Shown here: piece after piece, positions 15,934 to 22,945 of the stretch
Layout: each line of letters begins with the position of its first letter
Numbering within the stretch: position 1 is the first letter of the stretch
DNA from: CAYMUL01 sp964393605
GTDB lineage: Bacteria > Bacteroidota > Ignavibacteria > Ignavibacteriales > Ignavibacteriaceae
Assembly: GCA_964393605.1 (NCBI GenBank)
Contig: CAYMUL010000046.1
Coordinates: forward strand, 1 to 22,945
Direction: 5' to 3'
DNA: 22,945 bases
The notes under the pieces: generated by a model
Databases searched by the model: none
Told to the model about the DNA's origin: nothing
Seen by the model: the letters and a program-made list of their open reading frames with translations, nothing else
Translations under genes and position numbers: made by a program

Positions 15934-16021
15934 AATTGAGAATTAACAATTGACAATTAATAATTAGGTCGGGCAATTTGTCCGACATTTTTTATTTCGT
16001 AGAACAGACTTTAGTCTGTTA
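15934..16021 (+). repeat. Composite intergenic repeat, copy B
   Basis: This has the same three modules as copy A at 11-101, in the opposite orientation on the chromosome. They are the AT-rich block AATTGAGAATTAACAATTGA... to TAATTAGGTCGGGC (15934-15974), the terminator hairpin (15968-15993), and the perfect palindrome AACAGACT-TT-AGTCTGTT (16003-16020). Relative to copy A, the AT block has one substitution and an extra 7 nt. The hairpin loop and closing bases differ while pairing is kept. It fills most of the 164-nt gap between the convergent TPM and metallopeptidase genes. Confidence 0.75.
15968..15993 (+). terminator. Rho-independent terminator of the LemA-TPM operon
   Basis: GTCGGGCA-ATT-TGTCCGAC forms an 8-bp stem with one G-U pair and a 3-nt loop (15968-15986), followed by six T residues (15988-15993). 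It serves the plus strand only: read on the minus strand no T-run follows the hairpin. Confidence 0.75.
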
Positions 16022-16081
16022 CAGATTACAATGATGTTTGATACAAAAATTTTAAAGTTGCTCAAGTGTTAGAGAACGAAG

Positions 16082-16807
16082 TTAATAATTCCACTCTTGA
16101 TGACTAACCGGAAAAATGTTGAGTTCGTTTTTATATTCGCGCCAACGGGGAAGAAAAAGATTCATTAGTTCCTTGAAGCGTGCGTTGTGTTTTTTTTCTA
16201 ATAGATGAACCATTTCATGAACGATAATGTATTCAAGACAATGTACTGGTTTCTTTGCAAGCTCGAGATTTAGCCATATTCTTCGTGCTTTCGTATTACA
16301 AGTTCCCCACCTGGTTTTCATTCTTTTGATAGACCATTCTTCAACTTTAACCTTCATTATCTTTTCCCATTTTTCGACATAGGCAGGAATGAGTTCTTTT
16401 AATCTTTCTCTATACCATTCATTTAATTTGCTTTCTCTTTTTGCTCGTTCGGTATGGGGTTTTATGTGTAGTTCGATTGTGTCATGTTTAATTTCAACTA
16501 TTGGGGGTGAATTATGTTCGATTACTTTCAATAAATATCTTTTGCCGAGATAGTAATGACTTTCCCTGGTTATGAATTCTCTTGGGGCTTCTCGGTCTTG
16601 ACTTTTAAGTTTTTGCTGTTGTTTCTTTATCCAGCTTAGTTTAGAGATTGCAAATACTCTTAATGAATCGAGACTAACTCTTTTCGGAGAAGACATTCTT
16701 ACCCTTCCGGATGGTGGGTGAACACTCAGATGGATGTTCTTAATATCCTTATAAAAAACATCAATCGAAATATCACCTAAATTAATTTGCTGCCTGCTAA
16801 TATTCAC
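16082..16807 (-). CDS. YgjP/DUF45-type zinc metallopeptidase (M48-like) in the type I RM operon
   Basis: A 241-aa soluble protein. The C-terminal half has the full family pattern: MKTRWGTCNTKARRIWLN, then LEYIIVHEMVHLLEKKHNARF, that is HExxH at 197-201 with catalytic Glu198 and a third zinc ligand at His207. Length and motif order match YgjP/SprT-like (DUF45) metallopeptidases. It starts with GTG inside the end of hsdR (11-nt overlap); no in-frame ATG exists before the conserved region, so GTG is preferred. Such genes are often found next to hsdR. Their role is not established; a link to turnover or control of the restriction enzyme is inference. It is the last gene of the minus-strand operon. 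Confidence 0.88.
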   Translation of the reverse strand: MNISRQQINLGDISIDVFYKDIKNIHLSVHPPSGRVRMSSPKRVSLDSLRVFAISKLSWIKKQQQKLKSQDREAPREFITRESHYYLGKRYLLKVIEHNSPPIVEIKHDTIELHIKPHTERAKRESKLNEWYRERLKELIPAYVEKWEKIMKVKVEEWSIKRMKTRWGTCNTKARRIWLNLELAKKPVHCLEYIIVHEMVHLLEKKHNARFKELMNLFLPRWREYKNELNIFPVSHQEWNY

Positions 16808-19800
16808 TTTGCTGCTTGATGATTAAAAATATTCTTTCGACTTCGTCTTTGCTTTGCATTATTTTATAGATGGCGGCTTTGATTTCATTTTCCTTTTGTG
16901 GATTGCCTCTGAAGTCTGCTTTCTTTGTCTGTCTAACCGCCTCATCTATCATTAGAGCTAAATCTTCATCTTTATTCAGATTATTATACAATGCAATCTG
17001 AGCATTCGTAATAATTCCTTTTGGTAAATCAACACTCTTTCTATCATTAACTTTCTTAGCTAATGCTGCTATCTTCTTCAAGTAGTTTTCATATTCGATT
17101 GCCCCTATTTTTCTTTCATAAACGATTTCTTCTAACAGCTTAGACATCTCTTCAAAATAAGCAGGATCTATAAGATGATCCTTAATTATTTTCTGCCTGA
17201 TATTATTCTCAATCGTTTCCTGGACAGCTTCTTTGTTCTCTCTAATTCCTTTTGGTAAATTTTTTATTGCTTCTGCAATGCCGCTATTTACTATAATATC
17301 GAGTAATGTCTGATCACCAAATGGCGAAATAGTTTTGCTTTCTTCTGCAAGAATGTAATTATCAATTAAGAAACGCATATCGGCTTCATAAGTTTTCAAA
17401 TCAATCACTTCACCGCTTGCACGTTTTATTTCTTCTCTCAGTTTCAGATAGAAATTCAAAGTCTCTTTTAATTCATCAAGTTCTTTAGTTGCATATCCAG
17501 CCATATCAATTTCATCAGCAATATTTGCATAAGCTCTGAGTAGTGATACAACATTCTTGTAGAGTGCAATTCGTCTGATTTCTGTCGCTTTCAGATCATC
17601 TTTATTCTCTGGATTACCGCAGAAGAATCTGATAAACTCAAATGTTCCTCTCGGAGGTTCGACCGGTTCGCAGAGCAAGTTTAATTCTTCAATTGCATTG
17701 TCTAATCTTTCTTTTCCTTTTTCCAGTCTGCTCTTGAGCATTATATCAACATCTTCTTTTTCAAACTCATCATAATCCAGATCTGCGGTGTAGACAGTTA
17801 CGGCATTTTCAACTCTCTTAAACAAATCTTTATAATCTACAATGAAGCCGAATTGTTTATCTTCTCCATCCAATCGGTTGACTCTGCAAATTGCCTGAAA
17901 CAATCCGTGATCCTGCATACTTTTATCAATGTAAAGATATGTGCAATGCGGTGCATCGAATCCCGTTAATAGTTTATCAACTACAACAAGTAACCGCATA
18001 TTTGTTGGTTCTTTAATGAACTTTTTCTTCGCTTCATCTTCATAAGTTTCGGTGTTCTTCCCATTCAATAAGTTTTTGTAAGTGTTATAAATAAATTCTT
18101 TATCTGTCTCCGTGTTTGCACCGGTATCTTCTGTTACTATGTCTTTTGTGGTTGGATTATATGAAGTGATGATTGCACATCTATTTCTCAATTCAGTTTT
18201 CTGAAATAATTCAAAGTATCGGGATGCTTCATAGATGCTTCCGGCGACAAGCATTGCATTTCCATTTTCTGAACTAAGCCGCGGCTTTGTACTGAAATCA
18301 TAAATAATATCCTTTACAATCATATCCAGCCGAGAAGCAGAACTTAGAACCTTCTGCATTGTTCCCCATTTTTTCTTCAGTTCGGATTTCTGATAATCAT
18401 TAAGTCCTTTTGTTTTTGCTTCAAACCAGGCATCAATTTTTTGTGGTGATGTGATTTTTTGATCAATATCTCTTGCCTCATAAACTAAATCTAAAACTAC
18501 TCCATCTTCGACAGCTTCATTGAATTTGTAAGTGTGAATATATTTTCCGAAAACTTCAAGACTTGTTTGCTTGTCCTGCTTCAGCAGTGGTGTTCCGGTA
18601 AATCCAATGAATGTCGAGTTCTTCATTATTGCTTTCATTATTTTATGCAGCTTACCGGATTGAGTACGATGACATTCATCAACAAATACAAAAATATCTC
18701 CGTAAGTATTTGAGGGACTCTCCTGCAACTCTTTTATAAACTGATCGAAATTATCTACATCTTTTTTACCGAACTTATGAACTAATGAGCAAAACGCCCT
18801 TGGTGTGGGATTGGCTAACATCTCCATCAATTTTCTGCCGCTCGTTGTCCGTTTAATCTCTTCACCGGCATCATTATAAACTCTTTCAATCTGCTTATCG
18901 AGTTCGTCTCTGTCTGTAATTATAACTACACGTGCTTTAGGGTTATTTTCTAATAACCATTTGGAAAGCCAAACCATCACCAAACTTTTTCCGCTTCCCT
19001 GTGTGTGCCAGATAATTCCACCCTGATGATTAGTACAATGTTTTTGTGCTTCTTTAACTCCAAAATATTGGTGATGACGTGGTAGCTTTTTTATCCCCGC
19101 ATCGAAAAGAACAAAATCATAAATCAATTCAAGAAATCTTTTTTTATCGCAAAGAATGGATAGATATTTATCCAATTGCAATTGAGTTGAGTCTTCTTCA
19201 TTCTCTTTCCAGTTAAGAAAATATTTTTCCGGTGTACCAATTGTTCCGTATCTCAAACCTTCGGTGTCATTTCCTGCAAATATGAATTGAACTGTTGAAA
19301 AAAATTGCTCGATAAATTCTTTTCTCTGGTTCACAATGCTTTGTCTTATTCCTTCACCGATTGAAATTGTGCTGCGCTTTAATTCCACTACTGCAAGCGC
19401 AATACCATTTACATAAATAACAATATCAGGTCGTTTTTCACGATTGCCCAACACGGTAACTTCTTCTGCAATAGCAAAATCATTTTTCTCAGGATGTTTC
19501 CAATCAATGAGTTCTACAGTTTCTTTTTTATCACCTACTTCTGCTTTAACATCCACGCCATAGCTTAAAAGAGTATAAATATTTTTATTATTTGTGTAAA
19601 GAGATTCGTGGTAGTTGTTAGCGGTTATTCGGAGTTGGTCTAAGGTTTTGCTGATAAGAACATCATCAACATTTTTTCGTTTGAGATAAGCAGATAATAA
19701 TTCTTCTTCGATGTTGCTATTGTTTTCTCTTTCTTCCCGATTACCGAGATAAGTATAGCCAAGTTTGTCTTCGAATAGTTTTACTATCCTGTTTTGGGTT

Positions 19801-19829
19801 TCTCTTTCCCGTTGACCTATGCTGCTCAT
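16797..19829 (-). CDS. hsdR: Type I restriction endonuclease, R (translocase/nuclease) subunit
   Basis: A 1010-aa motor and nuclease subunit of a type I RM complex (R2M2S), close to the ~1040 aa of EcoR124I HsdR. The N-terminal PD-(D/E)xK nuclease has RPDIVIYVNG with Asp near 134 and VVELK near 147-150. SF2 helicase motifs follow: Walker A HTQGSGKS (about 271-278), DECHRTQSGK (about 385), FTGTPLL (about 410), LLTGFDAP and the Q.I.R.NR motif VI (about 620-655). The remaining ~350 residues are the helical C-terminal region that contacts the methylase. All key motifs are intact. The ATG overlaps the stop of the DUF4062-ATPase gene (ATGA), so the amount of R made is tied to translation of that gene. 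Confidence 0.96.
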   Translation of the reverse strand: MSSIGQRERETQNRIVKLFEDKLGYTYLGNREERENNSNIEEELLSAYLKRKNVDDVLISKTLDQLRITANNYHESLYTNNKNIYTLLSYGVDVKAEVGDKKETVELIDWKHPEKNDFAIAEEVTVLGNREKRPDIVIYVNGIALAVVELKRSTISIGEGIRQSIVNQRKEFIEQFFSTVQFIFAGNDTEGLRYGTIGTPEKYFLNWKENEEDSTQLQLDKYLSILCDKKRFLELIYDFVLFDAGIKKLPRHHQYFGVKEAQKHCTNHQGGIIWHTQGSGKSLVMVWLSKWLLENNPKARVVIITDRDELDKQIERVYNDAGEEIKRTTSGRKLMEMLANPTPRAFCSLVHKFGKKDVDNFDQFIKELQESPSNTYGDIFVFVDECHRTQSGKLHKIMKAIMKNSTFIGFTGTPLLKQDKQTSLEVFGKYIHTYKFNEAVEDGVVLDLVYEARDIDQKITSPQKIDAWFEAKTKGLNDYQKSELKKKWGTMQKVLSSASRLDMIVKDIIYDFSTKPRLSSENGNAMLVAGSIYEASRYFELFQKTELRNRCAIITSYNPTTKDIVTEDTGANTETDKEFIYNTYKNLLNGKNTETYEDEAKKKFIKEPTNMRLLVVVDKLLTGFDAPHCTYLYIDKSMQDHGLFQAICRVNRLDGEDKQFGFIVDYKDLFKRVENAVTVYTADLDYDEFEKEDVDIMLKSRLEKGKERLDNAIEELNLLCEPVEPPRGTFEFIRFFCGNPENKDDLKATEIRRIALYKNVVSLLRAYANIADEIDMAGYATKELDELKETLNFYLKLREEIKRASGEVIDLKTYEADMRFLIDNYILAEESKTISPFGDQTLLDIIVNSGIAEAIKNLPKGIRENKEAVQETIENNIRQKIIKDHLIDPAYFEEMSKLLEEIVYERKIGAIEYENYLKKIAALAKKVNDRKSVDLPKGIITNAQIALYNNLNKDEDLALMIDEAVRQTKKADFRGNPQKENEIKAAIYKIMQSKDEVERIFLIIKQQSEY

Positions 19830-21450
19830 TTCTTTTTCTTAGATTTTGATAAATTCTTTTTAACAGCTAATCCTTTAGACGTCAATCTATATTTTTGCTT
19901 AGGATGATTTGGATTTTCCGGGTGAGTCATTTCAATATAACCTGAACTTAGAGCAGGAATAATGTAATTAATCCTAAAGAAATCATCGTGCTTTAACTCC
20001 AACTTCTTTTGAATATCTGCTCGCTTCATCTCACCTTTAATCACCAAAATTACTCTTCTGACTTCCTCAGTAACTTCCTCANNNNNNNNNNNNNNNNNNN
20101 NNNNNNNNNNNNNNNNNNNNNNNNNNNNNNNNNNNNNNNNNNNNNNNNNNNNNNNNNNNNNNNNNNNNNNNNNNNNNNNNNAACTTCCCCAGTAGCTTCC
20201 CCACCAGCTTCCCCAGTAACTTCTCCGACAACTTGTCCGGCGGATTTTCGCCATATTATAACCTTGAATACATCATCCTGACTAAAATCCGGTTCTTTTA
20301 ATCCTTTTTGAGAGGAAATTCTAATAATATCCGTAGTGCCTGTGCCGATTCTTTCAATATATCCTGCTAAGTACATCGGCTCAGCAAGCAGAGGATTTGC
20401 GGGGAAAGATCCGTGAGTAGTTTTCAAATTTTCGATGGTAAGATTCGGCGGAAGCTGCCCCGGATTCCAGACTTCTAACCGGTCTGAAAAAAGCATAACC
20501 TGAACACTTCCTGTACTTGTATAATCGCGATGTGCTACAGCATTCACTATTGCCTCTGCTATTACAGCACGCGGTATTTCATATTCAACAGGAACCTGTG
20601 TTCCTTTGCTTCGCGTACCAACCTGCACACTTATTTTTGCCAGGACAAAATCAACCGCCTGGTCAACCAACTGAAAAACATCACCTTTATAAACCTGGTA
20701 CGATGGAATTGGTTTCATTACTTCTGTGCCGTGAAAGTGCGCACACTTTAGTTCTGAAGTAATAAAAAACTTTTGAGGTTGTTTGCCGAACAGCAGCAAG
20801 GCAGCATTGGTTAATTTATCTTCACTTAAAAGATTCAAGTGGGTGAACACTTGCTTATATGGAGTTCCCGGCAGTAAAGGAAAATTCCTCCTTTCCCGTG
20901 CAATATTCAGAAAGTTCCGAACTCTTTCCGGATCAACATCCTTCAGTGTTGCTTTTGAATTTTTAGCGGCATCAAATGGAACAGTTCTTATGAATTCCTT
21001 ATCCTCAAGGTATTTTATTAGTGAGGCATAAACGCCCGCCTTCAATTCAGATGGGGAAGAGAATTTTTTTCTTACAACCACCTTCTCTGCTTTTTTAATC
21101 AGCTTTATCTCTTTAGAATGTCTTTGAGAATTATCGTGACTGGTTAAAAACACAAGCTTGGTTTTATTAAGTCTAACTGCTTCGTTAAATTCTCTCTCTG
21201 TAGGTGAAAATCCTTCTGCATCTTCATAACCGTAATCTTTACCAAATATTCCAAGGTAAATATCACTTTTTGCAACTTCATCAATATAAACTTTGTTTGC
21301 TGATTGGTCTGAAGCGGGAAGGTTTTCAAAAATAAATACATCAAAAAATCTTCCGAGCAGTGCATCGGTTGTAATATATTCAAAGAGCATTTTTCGCTCG
21401 TCTGAAAACTCACTTTGCATACTGCTGATGAAAATCTTTATTTTCCTCAT
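19826..21450 (-). CDS. DUF4062 + GHKL-ATPase + winged-helix protein, interrupted by assembly gap
   Basis: One gene split only by a run of N. At least 507 residues are visible: 423 before the gap and about 84 after. Residues about 1-120 are a DUF4062 domain (KIKIFISSMQSEFSDERKML, DIYLGIFGKDYGYED), a TIR/Rossmann-like fold. Residues about 175-265 match the segment that in AlbA_2 (Schlafen-like) proteins links to the ATPase (KLTNAALLLFGKQPQKFF). Residues about 285-385 are a HATPase_c_4 GHKL-type domain with N-box EAIVNAVAHRDY and IERIGTGTTDII. A (VTGE)n linker leads to a C-terminal winged helix (SGYIEMTHPENPNHPKQKYRLT), as in Fic-like/AlbA_2 relatives. The reading frame after the gap differs from that before it, but the N length is a placeholder; a true gap of 3k+2 nt restores one frame. 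ATGA overlaps exist at both ends, with hsdS and hsdR. Function is unknown; a restriction-linked sensor or effector is inference. Confidence 0.82.
20058..20238 (-). repeat. 12-nt tandem repeat encoding (V/A)(T/G)(G/E)E, spanning the gap
   Basis: On the minus strand, 20238-20182 reads GQVVGEVTGEAGGEATGEV, units of four codons such as gaagttactggg, gaagctggtggg and gaagctactggg. After the N-run, 20080-20060 reads EEVTEEV with the same period. The repeat therefore continues on both sides of the gap, and a missing length of 12k+2 nt would join the two sides in frame and in repeat phase. Repeated four-residue linkers of this kind are known in ATPase/winged-helix proteins of this type. Confidence 0.75.
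20082..20181. other. Assembly gap (100 N)
   Basis: Exactly 100 N, the usual placeholder for a scaffold gap of unknown length. It lies inside the 12-nt repeat of the DUF4062-ATPase gene, a likely cause of assembly failure. Open frames read through it are not meaningful. Confidence 0.97.
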
Positions 21451-22625
21451 ACCAATCTTATTTTACCTGTTAATAAATTTTGCATCATTCCTTGTTTGAT
21501 GGATTTGTATTTGTTTAATTTTTGTTCGTGCGATTCAATTTCGGAATCCATTTCATTTAATATTTCACCAATTGAATTTTGTTCTACTTCATCCACTGGC
21601 ATATAAATCTCTATTTTATTCAGCTCAGACCTATTAAGTTTAGCACGAGTTCCGCTGGATATATAACTCTGAATATCTTTATGAACGAGAGAGTAGAACA
21701 GAAAACTTTGATCGAATCCTTTTTTAGCTTTAAGAATATGCGCATGATTATTGACCCAACATTTACCTTCAATACGATATGCAATTGGTCTATATGCATA
21801 TTCGTCAAAGTACCCTCCGTCTTCCGCAATTAAAATTATATCGTCATCTATTACATATCGATTTATATAATCCAATATACCATTTGCTCCACAGTAAGGA
21901 TATTCACCTTTCATTTCAAGCCTTTGAGACTCATTCAAAGGAATTCTCAAATTATCTAAACAATCAGTAATCTCAAGAATTGTTTTTATCTCCCATTTAC
22001 CACTAAACACTGGCAAGCGTTTTTTACCAGTAAGCAATAGCTGCATTGTGCCTTGCTTAATTAGTTTTTTCTTTTCAATTAGTTTTTCAAGGGAGGAGAT
22101 TAGTTCATCGGTATCGCTGAGAACCTGTGCAATTGCGGTTTGTTCTTCATTATTAGTTGTGTAAGGAATTGAAAGTTCTTTAATATTTTTTAGTGATAGT
22201 GATTTGTATCCGGTTCCAAATGACTCAAACTCTATTTGATTTCTGATTTCATTTGAATTGAGAATGTAAAATAAATACTTATTGTCAATTTTCGGATTGA
22301 TAACAACAGTATTTTGACCCATACAGAACGGTTCATCTGTACTAACATAACTGTTTACACCATAACTGCCGACACGACTTAATACAATATCATTTTTTCG
22401 TGGGAGATAATTCTTCGTAAATACTTTGAAAATATCTTCTGTTACTTTCAGTGTATTTTTAAGGTTAAGGTTTCCTTGTTTAATATCAGTCACCCTAACC
22501 ATCGGATAACCATCATCCGAAAACTTTGGAGTTTGATGAAGTGAATCAATGATTGTTGATAAATTTTGCAATTCTGAAATTTTCCAGCCTTCCGGTATTG
22601 GATTGCCTGTCTGATTTACTTCCAT
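21447..22625 (-). CDS. hsdS: Type I restriction-modification specificity subunit
   Basis: A 392-aa DNA-recognition subunit of a type I RM system, with two target recognition domains, each followed by a conserved helical spacer. TRD1 covers about 10-155 (IPEGWKISELQNLST, GYPMVRVTDIKQGNL). The first spacer covers about 160-205 (EEQTAIAQVLSDTDELI, IKQGTMQLLLTGKKRL). TRD2 covers about 208-345 (GKWEIKTILEITDCLDN). The second spacer covers about 345-392 (EQNSIGEILNEMDSEIES, IKQGMMQNLLTGKIRLV). The two spacers are internal repeats of each other, as usual. The recognised sequence cannot be predicted from this; the two half-sites should differ because the TRDs differ. The start overlaps the hsdM end by 10 nt and the stop overlaps the next ATG (ATGA). 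Confidence 0.95.
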   Translation of the reverse strand: MEVNQTGNPIPEGWKISELQNLSTIIDSLHQTPKFSDDGYPMVRVTDIKQGNLNLKNTLKVTEDIFKVFTKNYLPRKNDIVLSRVGSYGVNSYVSTDEPFCMGQNTVVINPKIDNKYLFYILNSNEIRNQIEFESFGTGYKSLSLKNIKELSIPYTTNNEEQTAIAQVLSDTDELISSLEKLIEKKKLIKQGTMQLLLTGKKRLPVFSGKWEIKTILEITDCLDNLRIPLNESQRLEMKGEYPYCGANGILDYINRYVIDDDIILIAEDGGYFDEYAYRPIAYRIEGKCWVNNHAHILKAKKGFDQSFLFYSLVHKDIQSYISSGTRAKLNRSELNKIEIYMPVDEVEQNSIGEILNEMDSEIESHEQKLNKYKSIKQGMMQNLLTGKIRLV

Positions 22626-22945
22626 TCAAACCCCATCATTTTCAAATGTCGGGTAACTTTGCTTTCAAGATCTTTAACATTCTCATCAAGCCAGGGCAAA
22701 GTTTTTTCGTATCGTTCGGCAAGTTCTTTTATTCTGTTTGTTAACTGCTGGGAGATTCTGTCCAATTCGCTTTTTACATCGCTGTAAATTTTTACAAGCC
22801 ATTTATCATCAATTACAAGAGTTTTAATTTCTGCTTCAGTTAGTTCAGTATATTTCTTCTTCAATTTTTCAAGAAGCTCTGCTTCGGCTACTTTAATCTT
22901 CTTTTTAATCTCAGATTCTTTTTCAATCAGTTCAAGGTATTTATT
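22616..22945 (-). CDS. hsdM: Type I restriction-modification methyltransferase subunit, C-terminal part
   Basis: Partial gene: the open frame runs through the right edge with no start, giving 109 residues. It reads from NKYLELIEKESEIKKKIKVA through TEAEIKTLVIDDKWL, SELDRISQQLTNRIKELAE and LESKVTRHLKMMGFEWK. This is the coiled-coil and C-terminal tail typical of HsdM; the end DDKW...ELDR...HL.KMGF.WK is a strong match to the family. The catalytic NPPF and SAM motifs must lie outside the window. It is the first visible gene of the operon and overlaps hsdS by 10 nt. A start at the internal TTG (22864) would give an 82-aa fragment and is rejected, because family similarity continues upstream of it. 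Confidence 0.92.
   Translation of the reverse strand, partial: NKYLELIEKESEIKKKIKVAEAELLEKLKKKYTELTEAEIKTLVIDDKWLVKIYSDVKSELDRISQQLTNRIKELAERYEKTLPWLDENVKDLESKVTRHLKMMGFEWK

Noticed and set aside
15740..15988. Minus-strand Pro-rich open frame opposite the end of the TPM gene
   Set aside because: It is the complement of the Gly codons of the TPM tail and also runs through the terminator repeat.
20050..20081. C-terminus RKLLRKSEE read through the N-run in the upstream frame of the ATPase gene
   Set aside because: It depends on the placeholder gap length. The other frame continues the repeat (EEVTEEV) and a full winged-helix domain to the hsdR junction.
20009..20281. Plus-strand open frame rich in TSPVASPPASPVTSP across the gap
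   Set aside because: It is the antisense reading of the GEVTGEA repeat and consists largely of N; nothing supports it.
21447..22625. Phase-variable hsdS shuffling through its internal spacer repeats
   Set aside because: The two spacers are similar as proteins but diverged in DNA, and no second hsdS or recombinase gene is visible in the window.
22616..22864. Stand-alone 82-aa gene starting at TTG 22864
   Set aside because: The frame stays open to the window edge with HsdM-like sequence, so this is the end of hsdM and not a small gene.

Overview
The window is AT-rich bacterial DNA. It most likely comes from an Ignavibacteria-type member of the Bacteroidota/Chlorobiota (FCB) group. The first gene ends in a 'NPFNP' type A secretion (T9SS-like) sorting domain of the kind common in that group. 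A DUF2723 membrane glycosyltransferase, several weak Shine-Dalgarno sites and TTG/GTG starts fit the same picture. The assignment is inference from style, not from a marker gene. A run of 100 N at 20082-20181 shows that this is a scaffolded draft or metagenome assembly.

Layout. (1) 113-3615, minus strand: a small lipoprotein gene followed 5 nt later by a large secreted Asp-box (VPS10/sortilin-like) repeat protein with a C-terminal sorting domain. (2) 3737-8454, plus strand: glnE (adenylyltransferase/deadenylase of glutamine synthetase) overlapping a DUF2723 (GT117-like) membrane protein. (3) 8557-13618, plus strand: six genes whose stops and starts all overlap. They are an acyl-CoA dehydrogenase, a YidD-like protein with an added signal peptide, two paralogous exported helical-repeat/membrane proteins, an ACT-domain protein and its usual partner DUF711 (UPF0210). 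A hairpin terminator follows. (4) 13619-14606: about 1 kb without a convincing gene. It holds the terminator, a 163-bp MITE-like element with 13-bp terminal inverted repeats, an inner CACTGAT inverted repeat, and the leader of the next operon. (5) 14607-15917, plus strand: a LemA family protein and a TPM-domain protein with a Gly-rich tail. (6) 16082-22945, minus strand: a type I restriction-modification operon running off the right edge, in transcription order hsdM (C-terminus only), hsdS, a DUF4062 + GHKL-ATPase + winged-helix gene, hsdR, and a YgjP/DUF45 zinc metallopeptidase. Every junction overlaps.

The most interesting part is region 6. A multidomain sensor/effector-like gene sits between hsdS and hsdR, the position held by the anticodon nuclease gene prrC in the E. 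coli prr type I locus. In it a TIR-like DUF4062 domain takes the place usually held by an AlbA_2 (Schlafen-like) domain. The assembly gap falls inside a 12-nt tandem repeat of this gene and artificially splits it. A second noteworthy signal is a composite intergenic repeat (AT-rich block, terminator hairpin, AACAGACT palindrome). It occurs in inverted orientation behind the first gene and behind the TPM gene, about 15.9 kb apart.
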